A stretch of 64,000 nt of DNA from Capillidium heterosporum (Eukaryota; Entomophthoromycota; Entomophthoromycetes; Entomophthorales; Capillidiaceae), in contig WBMQ01000008.1 of the NCBI GenBank assembly GCA_016630905.1, forward strand, positions 62,001-126,000, read 5' to 3'. The stretch's first letter is position 1. The number at the start of each line of letters is the position of its first letter. Shown here piece after piece: positions 23,587 through 33,844 of this stretch. The position numbers were made by a program, and so were the translations under genes. The notes beneath the pieces are model-generated. The model worked only from the letters and a program-made list of their open reading frames with translations. It made no database searches and was not told the origin of the DNA.

Positions 23587-25007
23587 AGCTCCTACTGGTA
23601 TGTGCATCTGCCACCTTTACTTCAATCATTAACTCCTAAAAAGTAGAGGCACAAGCACCTCTACCTATACATACGCCTATCACCTTTCCCTATTACTACC
23701 TGAGTCTCTAAGGCTGAGCCATCTTTCTCTTTATCTATTCTATTTACTACCCTTACCTCAAATATTCAAGTTAAAGGCAGAGGCACAAGTGCCTCTGCCT
23801 GTACATACATCTACTGCCCTTCTCTACCCAGTTTGAGTCCATAGGACTATTTATCTTTATCCCTTTATCTATTCTGTCTGCTACCTTGCTATAATTTGTT
23901 AATAAACTTGCTCTCTTATTCTTTTTCGACTATTCATATCTGATGTAGGTTAGTGACATATTAATTCAGCGGATGTATATATGTTTAATTGAAGCATATA
24001 GGGTTAGTCCTTTACAACGTTAGGATAGCTAAAGAGCTGATATTATCAAATTGGTAAGGCTTAATATCCCCTTCGTTGCCTATAAACTATTTATACTAAA
24101 ACACAAAAGTTGCGACTGAGCCTTATCTGACAATATACATCTTAGAAGTTTTGGAATCTAAGCTAGCTTGTAGCTTTTATTTGGCCTTGCAAGCTTGCTA
24201 ACGAACTGCAAGTTCGTTGTACATGGCAATGTTTTGGTATTGGCACGTCTACCCTCTCGATAATTCACTTTGATGTTGGAAACTGATGCAACAGTACGAT
24301 TTCTAACTCGTTCTACCAGTGTATAGTAAACTATTGAGACATATTCCTATATTAAAGGGAGGTATACTTTATATCAACTCTGTACAAGCAAATAATATAG
24401 AATGTGTATAATAGTCAAGGAGTTGAATACCAAGTGGTTAAAAATATAATAAAAACGTGCTTTAATTAATCTAAATGTATGTTGCTATTAGGGTGATTGG
24501 AGGATCGTAGATTAGCTCTAGGTGCAGTAGGTTTGTAAACAAGCCAACTTGGTGATTATTGAAAGTATCATCTTTAACTGCTTGTCAGTAGATTGGAGTG
24601 GCTTTAAAGTAACGCAGATCTATTTTGAGCCGGAATAAATGGCTTAGATAACGGGTAGTAGGTATATTGGAAGTCCATAAGCCCCTTGATGCCCTACATT
24701 TCTTTTTAAAGTATAATTTTATATAAACGCTAGATAACTTGTATATCAAAAGATAGGTATATTCAATTAGACGAACTAGTTTCCAACATCCCATAGAATA
24801 TCTCAGAGCGACAGATATATTCATAGCCAGCTGCTCTAAAGAACCAATGTTAACTAACAAGTTCGTCCATGAAACTAAAAACATCGATATATATATTCAA
24901 ATATTAATTTACTTATATTAAATAATATACCATTAAATATAGCATTGGTACATTGAAAAGTATTCAGATAAATAATTTTTATTTGGGATGCAAGTTAAAC
25001 TAACACC
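23587..25007. other. Intergenic 3' region with a hairpin duplication
   Basis: It contains the duplicated hairpin unit at 23643-23798 (separate entry) just after RRP1, then AT-rich DNA up to the RPL12 stop. A minus-strand frame at 24585-24884 has no support. Confidence 0.5.
23643..23798. repeat. Diverged direct repeat of a hairpin-forming unit (about 134-bp period)
   Basis: Two copies of an inverted repeat lie 134 bp apart. Copy 1 (23643-23664) pairs GTAGAGG with CCTCTAC. Copy 2 (23777-23798) is a perfect 10-bp-arm palindrome, GCAGAGGCAC-AA-GTGCCTCTGC. The second base pair differs in both arms (T-A in copy 1, C-G in copy 2), so pairing is kept. The sequence after each copy (ACATAC, CTTTATCTATTCT, CTACC) is also similar, showing that a whole unit was duplicated. 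It lies 60-210 bp past the RRP1 stop. Confidence 0.6.
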
Positions 25008-25736
25008 TTACTCTTCAGGGATCTCGACCTCACCCTCGTCGATGCGATCACCCAAATCCTTGGGGTTCTCACCGTCAACGGTACAGCCAACCGAGAAAGC
25101 GGTACCCAAGATCTCCTTGACGGTACCCTTGAGCTCCTTAGCCAAAGACTTGTAGCGCATGATACGAGCAATGTCGATAACCTGTTCCAAAGAAATGTTA
25201 CCAGAGTGCTTGACTATTTAAAACAAGTTAGAAATGTGGAATTTAAGATAATGGACTTACTGTTCTTTTCCTTCTTGCGGTCACGGTAGGGCTCGTTCAA
25301 AGCCTTGATGACAAGGGAAGAAGCGGAGGGAACGACACTGACGGCAGCTTGACGGTTCTGGATGGTCAACTGGACGGTGATACGCAGACCCTTCCACTCC
25401 TGGGTGGCCTTGGCGATATCTTCACCTACCTTCTTGGGGGACTATATGACGAAATTAATAAATTGCACTAAAGTCCATAGGTCTCGTCACGGTAGACTCA
25501 TAACTATAATTTATAGGCTATAGCTACGAGTAAACCTAGTAAACCATCGCCATGGAGTTGGTAGATTTACTTACGAGACCGAGGGGACCGATCTTGGGGG
25601 CAAGAGCAGAGGAAGCACCAACTTCACCACCGGTAGCACGGAGGTAGACTATTTGGAAACAAAAATATTAATATTTGGGCCTAAAGTTGGATGCATTACT
25701 GATTTTAACTTCATTGGGGTCGAGCTTAGGAGGCAT
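25008..25736 (-). CDS. RPL12: 60S ribosomal protein L12 (uL11)
   Basis: Exons 25700-25736, 25575-25648, 25261-25441 and 25008-25213 give exactly 165 residues, the usual eukaryotic L12 length. Landmarks are [68 protein letters not shown] and the end [15 protein letters not shown]. The protein binds 25S rRNA at the GTPase-associated centre and supports the P-stalk. The 133-bp second intron is the longest I resolve in the window, which agrees with the tendency of ribosomal protein genes to keep longer introns. The gene has strongly GC-richer third positions than its surroundings, consistent with high expression. Confidence 0.95.
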
Positions 25737-26516
25737 CTTTAGATATTCGAGTCTGAGAGAGGTTATTCAAAATTCCAGCAAAACTTCAACTTTAGCTGGT
25801 GGAAAATTTTTTCACTGAAACTACCCATGCCATTGGCTCTAGCAAAGATTTTGTATGTACGGCAACTTGATTGGCTTGATTTTGGCAATACTTTTGGAAG
25901 GTACTTTGAGTATAAGGTCAAAATTTTCAAATTTGGAGTGGATTCTGGTATTGATGGGTAACAAAATAGTAATGGCAAATAGAGATTTGGCATTTGGTAA
26001 GCGTAGTGGAAACTATGGTTTTAACGAACACATATCCACCCAAGGAAAGCTGAAGTTTATCACTTTGTAGAATTAGTACCTGAGCTAATTCTATTGGACA
26101 TAAACTTCTACCCCCTTACTTGAATCAGCACTTTGAAAGTCATATACCCATTTGCTATTTACTATAGTTCATCAACTGACTGATAACGTAGGTATCCATT
26201 CTCTATATCCACGATTTTTGCAATTATGCTTACGCCACTTGAAAATTTTCGGAAAAAGTCTAATAAATTGATAAACCTTTGAAAGATATAAATCCATATG
26301 TTTAAAAGATTTTAAGTGGGTTTACATTATTTAATCGAAAGTGGTTTAATTTTATATCAAACACTTGCCTACCTTATAAATTCTACCTATATATTTGGCT
26401 ATACAGCTACAGTTTTAGCACTTGAATTTGGCTTTCATCTTTGTTACTTTTCCCTCCGTTTAATACCAACACTTAATATCATTCTAATCCTTACCATCCA
26501 TTCATAAGTTCTAACA
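25737..26516. other. Divergent promoter region of RPL12 and the subtilisin gene
   Basis: 780 bp. Near the RPL12 start there is a CAAAACTTCAACTTTAGC string of the type seen before other genes here. Reading frames at 25855-26070 and 26316-26507 overlap promoter sequence and show no motif. Confidence 0.4.
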
Positions 26517-28160
26517 ATGAAACAGCCAATCTACCTAATATTGGTATTCGTACTCAGCTTTAGTATAGTTTCAGCCAAGAAATGCCCAAGAAAGTTCAAG
26601 CCCAAATCCAAGTTTTCGTTACCAATTACTACTAAGGTCAGCCCCTACCTTTTAACTAAGATGGATGCTGCTAAGGCGAACGAAAAGCTGTCGGTAGTCA
26701 TCCAGCTCCAACCTCCCAAGTTGGAGTTCCAACCCAAGCCCAAGGATCACGTCCACAACGATACCTTGGCTACCTTGAAATGCTTCGAACATGACGTTAA
26801 ATCCTTGGTTGAAGAGATGCAGGTTCACCATCAGAATTCCTGTACCAAGTTCAAAGCCATACTATCTACCTACAACTGCAGTACCCAATACAAAGGCTTC
26901 TACATCACCAACAGTTTCATCTTAGACCTACCAACCGACCTAATTTTGAAGTTGGATAAGGAGAATTTAGTTCATCAGATCGCTTACAACAAAAAATTTT
27001 TCAACAAAAAGCATAGCCTAAGCTTGAACAGTGGGATCCAGAGCGATAGCAGCAATGCCAGAGAGAACTGGGGCAAATCGTATGTAGGGGTCAATCCAAG
27101 TTTAGAGAAAGAGTTGGCAAATCAGCTGGGAGCTTTGACCTTCGCAAGTGCCGATTCCGGTGTAGATGTTACGCACAAAACTATAATGGGAAACTACAAG
27201 AATACCAACAGGAACCACGACTACAGCTACTATGATGGCACATTAAACCTGAGTTCTCCCATCAACTTGGACGATCCAACTCTTATCCCCAAATCCAGGT
27301 GCTTCAATGCGACAGGAAGACCTTGTGACGACTTGGGTCACGGTACCCACACCACTTCCATCGCAGTAGGATCCATCGGCCTCTCCAAGACTTCCAAGTT
27401 CATTGGATGTAAGAACATGATCTTAGGGTTCGGTTCCGTAGAATCCTACCTCAACTGCCTGCAATTCTTTTTGGCACCTACTCTTCAAGACGACAGCAAG
27501 CCTAATGTCCAACTGAGACCCCACGTTATCAACAACAGTTACGGGTGCCCTTTGGAAGAAGGTTGTGACAGTAACTCTTTCGACTTGGCCGTCCAAGCCC
27601 TCAAAAAAGTTGGAGTTGCCATGGTTGTGTCCGCCGGCAACGAAGGTATGGATGGCTGCTCCTCTTTATCCATTCAACCAGCAACTTCACCCTACGTGCT
27701 GACTGTCGGTGCCACCAAATTCAAGGATGATAGTCGGGCTCCCTTCTCATCTACGGGCCCTAAACCCAACTTCTCCAAATCAGACAAATCGGTAGACCTA
27801 GTTGCTCCCGGTACCCAGATCCTAGGTGCAAAAATTAACTTACCTGACTCCAACTCCGATGTAATAAGTTATGACGGGACTTCGATGGCAGCACCTCACA
27901 CCTCGGCTGCCTACCTCTTCGTAGTAGCTGCCTGTCCTCACCTCTACCGCGATGTAGATAAAGTCTATGATATTTTGAGGCTAAGTTCTAAAGCTAGCTT
28001 AAAATCCAAGACTTGCGGCCCGAATTTGAAGGTCAACCATGAGGTAGGGAGTGGTAGGTTGGATATCCAGAAAAGTTTAATATTGTGCAAGGCTGATGGT
28101 TTCCTCAAGTCGGGCGAGTTCAAGAGATTATGGGGTTGGATCAACACTTTCAACAACTAA
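26517..28160 (+). CDS. Secreted subtilisin-like serine protease (S8), 547 aa
   Basis: A single exon. A signal peptide (1-20) is followed by a long propeptide and the S8 catalytic domain. The triad is Asp213 in FASADSGVD, His275 in DDLGHGTHT and Ser456 in YDGTSMAAPH; the oxyanion Asn375 is in VSAGNEG. Eight or more cysteines in the catalytic half suggest disulfides, and the domain carries a longer insert between Asp and His than proteinase K-type enzymes. There is no C-terminal anchor, so the protein is expected to be released to digest external protein. All catalytic residues are intact. The start at 26517 directly precedes the signal peptide. It sits 600 bp before TOK-B on the same strand, with no sign of linkage. 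Confidence 0.9.
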   Translation: MKQPIYLILVFVLSFSIVSAKKCPRKFKPKSKFSLPITTKVSPYLLTKMDAAKANEKLSVVIQLQPPKLEFQPKPKDHVHNDTLATLKCFEHDVKSLVEEMQVHHQNSCTKFKAILSTYNCSTQYKGFYITNSFILDLPTDLILKLDKENLVHQIAYNKKFFNKKHSLSLNSGIQSDSSNARENWGKSYVGVNPSLEKELANQLGALTFASADSGVDVTHKTIMGNYKNTNRNHDYSYYDGTLNLSSPINLDDPTLIPKSRCFNATGRPCDDLGHGTHTTSIAVGSIGLSKTSKFIGCKNMILGFGSVESYLNCLQFFLAPTLQDDSKPNVQLRPHVINNSYGCPLEEGCDSNSFDLAVQALKKVGVAMVVSAGNEGMDGCSSLSIQPATSPYVLTVGATKFKDDSRAPFSSTGPKPNFSKSDKSVDLVAPGTQILGAKINLPDSNSDVISYDGTSMAAPHTSAAYLFVVAACPHLYRDVDKVYDILRLSSKASLKSKTCGPNLKVNHEVGSGRLDIQKSLILCKADGFLKSGEFKRLWGWINTFNN

Positions 28161-28763
28161 TAAATCTGGAGTGTCCAGTTTACTTTTTTTGTGTATATTT
28201 TGCGAATTTTGTCAAGCATCTTGGTACTAAACTATTTTTTTGGTTGGATAGGTGTTTGGGATGATTGATACCATATAATTTCAAATTTTCCTTCAAGGTA
28301 TCGGGTTAGATCAGTGCTCTCGAAGCACTATCTTCAACCCCAAAGTTGAAGTTAGTTAGCTAGCAACTGTGGAATTGGAAGTCTTCAGTTGGCAGTGGAT
28401 TGGTGGCATTCAGCCTTGTAAGCGTACCTTACTGGCACAATAAGTTTTTGACAGAACTCATTAAAATATGTCAGCAGTTAAGTATAAATCATGCATATGC
28501 ATGTGCACTCGCAAAAGGTTGAATTGTACTGCAATTGATTCTAGTCAATTCCCAAGTTCGCACTAGCCACGTTTTTGAATCTCAAAATTATACTACACCA
28601 CTTTCTACTTTGGGACGCAAATCAATTTCAGCAACGCTCAAGGCAGGCAAGGACTTACAATTCTCATTCCAACTATGTTCATCAGCTCCACAAAAAATAT
28701 TGACGACACCTCAATACCCCACCCTTTAAATACAAAGCTAAGCTGACGCCACTAATACTTCAG
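28161..28763. other. Upstream region of TOK-B
   Basis: 603 bp holding the second copy of the 21-bp shared string (28342-28362). A frame at 28535-28729 has no support. Confidence 0.4.
28342..28362. promoter_or_regulatory. 21-bp sequence shared with the TOK-A upstream region (copy 2)
   Basis: Identical to 20152-20172 on the same strand of the window. Here it lies about 400 bp before the TOK-B start and so in the opposite orientation relative to the gene. Function unknown. Confidence 0.3.
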
Positions 28764-30576
28764 ATGTTCCCAGAGTACAACAGTGTCGACAATGCTAACT
28801 TCAATTTTAGAAAAAGGCGATATTTACCAATGGTAGTGGCTTTAGTAGCACCCATTTCCATCCTCCTATCCTTACCACCTTTATTTAACAACTGGTTTGG
28901 AGTCACTACCAAATTGACTTATGACAAGGAAGTCCAACTCTTTTTTGGAGGTTGGTGGATGAACCAAGCTACCATTTCTTTCGAGATAACTATACTTATT
29001 TTAGTAGCACTTTTAAGTCTCTTTATTACCAATGTGGCCCTTGTCTGTAGGTTTTTGGAGTGGAATGTAGGTTTAAATACTTTGATGGCTATCGCTGGAT
29101 ACTTGATACATGGTAACTTTTGCATGCAAATTTAATTAGACAATTTTTATTTTTTCAGGACTTTTCATGTTAATTTCAATGGTATGCTTTGTGCTTTTTC
29201 CACATTATAAGCTCAAGCCCCAACCTACAAGTAATCTCATCCTCGGGTTGATGAGTTGTGTGGTATCTTGGATTTTAGGAATCTTGTTAATAGTTGACTA
29301 TTTGGCCAGTGACAAGTTTGAGAGAAGAAGGTCCGGCCTATCAGTGAAGCAACGCGAGTTAGTACTATCTGCCATATTTGCAACACTGTGGTCCACCTTG
29401 GGAGCATTTGTATTTTCTTACTATGAGCAGTGGTCCTTCATTCGAGGCATCTACTTTACATTGGTAACGATGACCACTATAGGCTTCGGGGATTACAAGC
29501 CTGATGGGATGGCCATGCGCCTAGTCCTATTTTTTTACGCACCAATAGGAATCGTGTCCACCACCCTTTTGATCAATGCCATAAGGAAGGTCATTTTGGA
29601 AGGCTTCCACGACATGTACATAGACAGCTTGAAGAAGCAAAATCTACGCCCAGTAGATTCCACAGCTGTAAACTCATATATAAGGCCGAGCCCAATACTC
29701 TTCGATAGGCTTAAGTCGTTCTGGAAATGGATAATTGGATATCAACCAACTACTCTTTCGCCACAGAGAAATTCTATCCCGTTTCTGGACCAAACCAGTG
29801 CCGACGTACCAGAACATAGCCAGCTTTGCAATATGAAATCGCGTCAACTGATGAGACAGATGCGATTCGCCATACTCTACCTTCTAGTTTTCTGGTAAGA
29901 TTTATCTATTATACAACCACTAACCTTCAGGCTCTTAGGTGCCTTCATCTTCATGCTGACTGAGGGTTGGACCTACTTTGACGCCGTCTATTTTTGCTTC
30001 ATTACCTTTACAACAATTGGTTACGGGGATATAACGGTTGAGACGTTCATAGGCACCTACTTCTTTATAGGGTACGCACTCCTGGGTTTGGTGACTGTCG
30101 CCTATTTCATCTCAGTATCCACCGAGATTTGGTCCAACACCCTACACCATCGTTTACATCACCACCTACACAAAGGTAAGCTGAAGCATGTCCACAACAT
30201 GTCCAGCGTCTCGACTTCAGTCTTCAATCTGGATCTCCAGCAGCTGGATCCCGAGACTGGCTTAGACCATCACCTGGAGCACTTCATGGAGTTCTTAGAA
30301 AAGCCTCACGACAGCAGTGTTCAAAATCGGATTTGTGACCCTAAGGTCTTCATCGACGTCACCAAAGTCTACCGGTACCATTTCAAACACATGGCTCAAA
30401 AGTTAAGATACAGCGCGTTAGCTTGCCCTGACGAGATCGAAGAGGATTGGAGCAAGTTGCAGGAACTAGGTACAAAGTTTACAAGTTACTTAGAGGTATG
30501 CGGCAATTCCTTAGCTGATATCGATCCAACTTCCCTCCAAGTTGTCCCCATCGATACCGGCTCGCATGTCCCATAA
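28764..30576 (+). CDS. TOK-type outward-rectifying K+ channel, paralogue B
   Basis: Exons 28764-29112, 29159-29894 and 29931-30576 (introns 46 and 36 bp) encode 576 residues. Eight membrane helices with pore loop 1 MTTIGFGDYKPDG and pore loop 2 TFTTIGYGD place it with fungal TOK channels. The middle exon is 736 nt, the same length as in TOK-C and TOK-D, and both introns are at identical positions and phases. The cytoplasmic tail has the H-H-L-E-H-x-x-E-F-L-E block and DEIEEDWSKL also seen in C and D. The extreme C-terminus differs: the protein stops at G-S-H-V-P, while sequence matching the N-S-Y-N-P-T-T-M tail of C and D lies past the stop at 30613-30660. TOK-B is the mirror-image partner of TOK-C around the chitin synthase gene. 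Confidence 0.9.
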
Positions 30577-33266
30577 AAGTTATCAGGCCAGGCTTTAACC
30601 TTGACGCTTAGATTCGAGTGGAGTAACACTATCAACTCGTACAGCTATACTATGATATAGTTTTTGCATACCTGTTTTCACTTTGTCCTTTTTAATATAT
30701 ACTTAACTAATCTAGTGGTTTAAAATGTACAAATATATTTGGTTATAATCTCAATGTTTCTGTTGGGATATATAGTTTTATAAACATATCAGAATAAGAG
30801 CGAAGGATATATGTAAAAGCTTCTAACATAAAACTTAGTGATTATATATAGTACCGATGTATATGAATTATTTAATTGAAAATGCCATGATTACTAAATT
30901 CTACTAATGCCAGCTGCTGAGATCCATTGGATGTTGCGTTGACCTCAAGCTTTTGTACAACGGCGTTAATTAGTTCCATCCTGTTTCTTCTTGATGGCTT
31001 GGATACGTACAATGAGGATTCCTCGCATACTTAAAGTTAGTTTTTGATAGCTATAAAAAGTTATTACTTTAAAAGGTTTGATTTAGGGAGCTACTTATAT
31101 ACTTGAGCTACGGATATAAATTTCCAATTGCGTATTGTATCGTATCAAGGTAAAGATTTTAACTTATCATCCTACAAAGGATTCTAGCTACTAAGCTACA
31201 TCCCTTTAACTTCAGCTACAGCCTTCCAAGGTTTACATTCTTTAATTCGGATATATCTATCAAATTTTTCAAAGATTCACCCTTTGTTAACTTGGTTGAG
31301 TAGTTTTAGGGTGCAGTGAATTGGTACTAGGCGACATGGTCAGCTGATTTACCAAGTCCATAGTACAAACTATTAGACTACCAGTTACTAAACATACAAG
31401 TACCAGGGCGCCTGACTAGTATAGCGGATTATAATTTAGCTCCTTCAAGGAAATATCTCCTAGCCGAAATAGGTTTGGGTTTCTAAATTTCAAGTAGCTT
31501 AGCTTTTGCTGATCAGGGAATAAATTTCAAAATGTTGAGATGGTGAAATCGTATATTGGATGGAGGGTAACAGCAGATAAAATTTGTAATACAGCCATGA
31601 TCAAATTAATGATAAATATAGAATCCAAAATAAGCTCTTCCAGCTCCCAATCGGTTTAAGCAATAATCACCCAACTTTAAGGCTAAAAACCAATCTCCAC
31701 TGCAGCACATGGTAAATGGATACCTTTACAAGAGCCGTATATATATTTTTAATCAAATTTGAGTATTGGTAAGCAGCCGATTACCGAATTTGTATCAAAG
31801 ACAATGTAGGACATTTTAGGATGGAACAGCCAAACGAGTTGTGTAATAAAAGTACAAGTTTTAAAGGGGGGCAACCAATCAAGTTCCTTATTTATAAAGT
31901 TTTAGCTTCCTAACTTTATAAACTATACTGTATGCTCTAGATACATCAGGTATTAGGTAAGCTTTCAAATCTAAAATACAAACATTGGCTTAACCTGAGA
32001 CAATAACTATCCATTTTAAAGATGTTTTAATGCTTTTAAATGCAAAAAAGAAGGCTAAGGTGGCTTCGATATTTAAGCTTACTGTTGAGTGCTACCATAG
32101 TAAACTATCTCACAACAAGTCGTTACAAATACAGGTACATCAAGGATCCGTTGTACTAATTAGCAGCTTTCATCACTAAGTAGTTGTGCTTTTCTAGAAA
32201 CCTTACTACCTTGAACTAACTGGAAACTTTTGAAGTAGGAGGTTGGTTTTGGGAAACTGGTATCGAGATGAACCAAAGGCTCATGAGCAGTAGTGTGCAA
32301 TTAGATCCCCAATCTATCAGTTGACAGGGTTTTAACTGGTCCTAGAGCTAGAAGAAAGATCTGCACCTAAACAAACATGATGGTGGATATATTAGTCCCG
32401 TATACATACATACTTAGCATATACATCACCAAGTACTTGATTGTACCCTTATTCTCGGTCACTTAGGAGTTTCAAGTGGAATGTATGTTTTACAAGTTAT
32501 TTTAACAAGCTAATATATATTTATACTTTGAAAGTATTGTAAAACCTTATATGTAAATATGGATACAATTGTAACAAATATAAAGCTCTATTATAGCTTT
32601 AAAAATCAGAAAGGACAAACTTTATCTTCCATTACATCTAACTTACAAAGCGATATCGGTGGAAGGAATAAGGAATAAGGAAATCAGTCGAATACTAATG
32701 GAGCTGTGCAGTAAAGTATGTACATGACTGAATTTACTCAATAGATACGTCTCTAGTTACCATTCTTTACCTTCTTGGAGCTTTTTACAAGAGCGAAAAA
32801 CCACATCGTCAGATACAGTTAATTATATATATAAATTGAGTAGGGAAGCAAATATAAAAATTTAGCCTTAAGACACTTCCTAGGTCCTATATATAGCCCT
32901 TGGATGGAAGATTTCAACTGTTCATTTCAGCTAAACGCTTTAATCGAGTCATAAACCAACGACGTTCAGTTATAGGGTCCAAAGATAAGGTATCGGCTAC
33001 TCTGATAAAGAAATTGAGGTATGGAAAGAGATTGCTTTTCAGTTCTACATATCTAATAGGTTTATTTTTTTCGGTATTGAAGGCCTCACCTCTGTATGTA
33101 AAGTTTTAAGGCGATATTTGCTTAGTATCTATCATTAAAATATAATTTAGTGAATGTACGTGATCCATCTATATATTAAATCGTCTTGTTACAATCCTTA
33201 CTGTAAAGGAGTATAAAAGCAGATTAAGCCGTTCATCATAAATTTTCTTTGTATGGATCAACATAA
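30577..33266. other. Intergenic left arm of the inverted duplication
   Basis: No gene. It contains a remnant of the ancestral TOK 3' end (30613-30660) and patches of about 70% or more identity to the complement of 46667-49351 (for example 30703-30720 and 31320-31360). The last 60 bp before arm A also resemble the sequence beyond arm B in diverged form. Confidence 0.55.
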
Positions 33267-33844
33267 ATTAGCTACATCAAGCAGTAGCCCCGAAAAATAC
33301 ACTCACATGCGGGATATGTGTCCTCAAAATGGGATTGTAGGTCGTTTTTAGTATGTAAATACATTAGGTGTGAGTTATATTGCTAAAGTCTAGGCTTTGG
33401 ATGGTTATTTATAGGATTGTGGATAGAAAAGATATCTCTTCAAACCAAAGCAGTTGAGTTGCAATTAGATCATAGGCACAGCTCTTTGAGCAACAAAAGT
33501 TGGTGTCCTCTAATGTAAGCTTCATGATCCATCAATTGTACTATACACATGTACTCCTTACTTTCATATTGCAAAGATTATTATATGGCTATCAAGAATC
33601 CAGCCTAGTTGAAGCTGCAAACCTTTAGCAGATGGATTGCAATAGATTATGTCTCAAGCCTTTAGCTAGTTTACTAATATAGTTTATGACTATATACACT
33701 ATAGATTTTTCTTACAGAAATCACTAAATATCACGGTTTAGGAATTGCTATTACATCATCTAGTTGAGCAAAATTTTATTTGAATGGAATTTCAAAAGCT
33801 AGTTTTCAAATGCACTGAACATTTGATTAGAATACATTAGCTCA
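33267..33844 (+). repeat. Near-identical long inverted repeat, arm A (578 bp)
   Basis: The reverse complement of 46103-46666. I find three substitutions and one 14-bp indel (extra here near 33795-33810, flanked by TTCA) across the whole length, so about 99.5% identity outside the indel. There is no open frame, no tRNA-like fold and no terminal inverted repeats. Both ends of the unit carry the heptamer ATTAGCT in the same direction. The borders are sharp on the inner side, while diverged similarity continues on the outer side. Confidence 0.85.

Noticed and set aside
33267-33844. Interpretation as a MITE or other DNA transposon
   Set aside because: No terminal inverted repeats and no target-site duplication that differs between the copies; similarity continues in diverged form outside the repeat.
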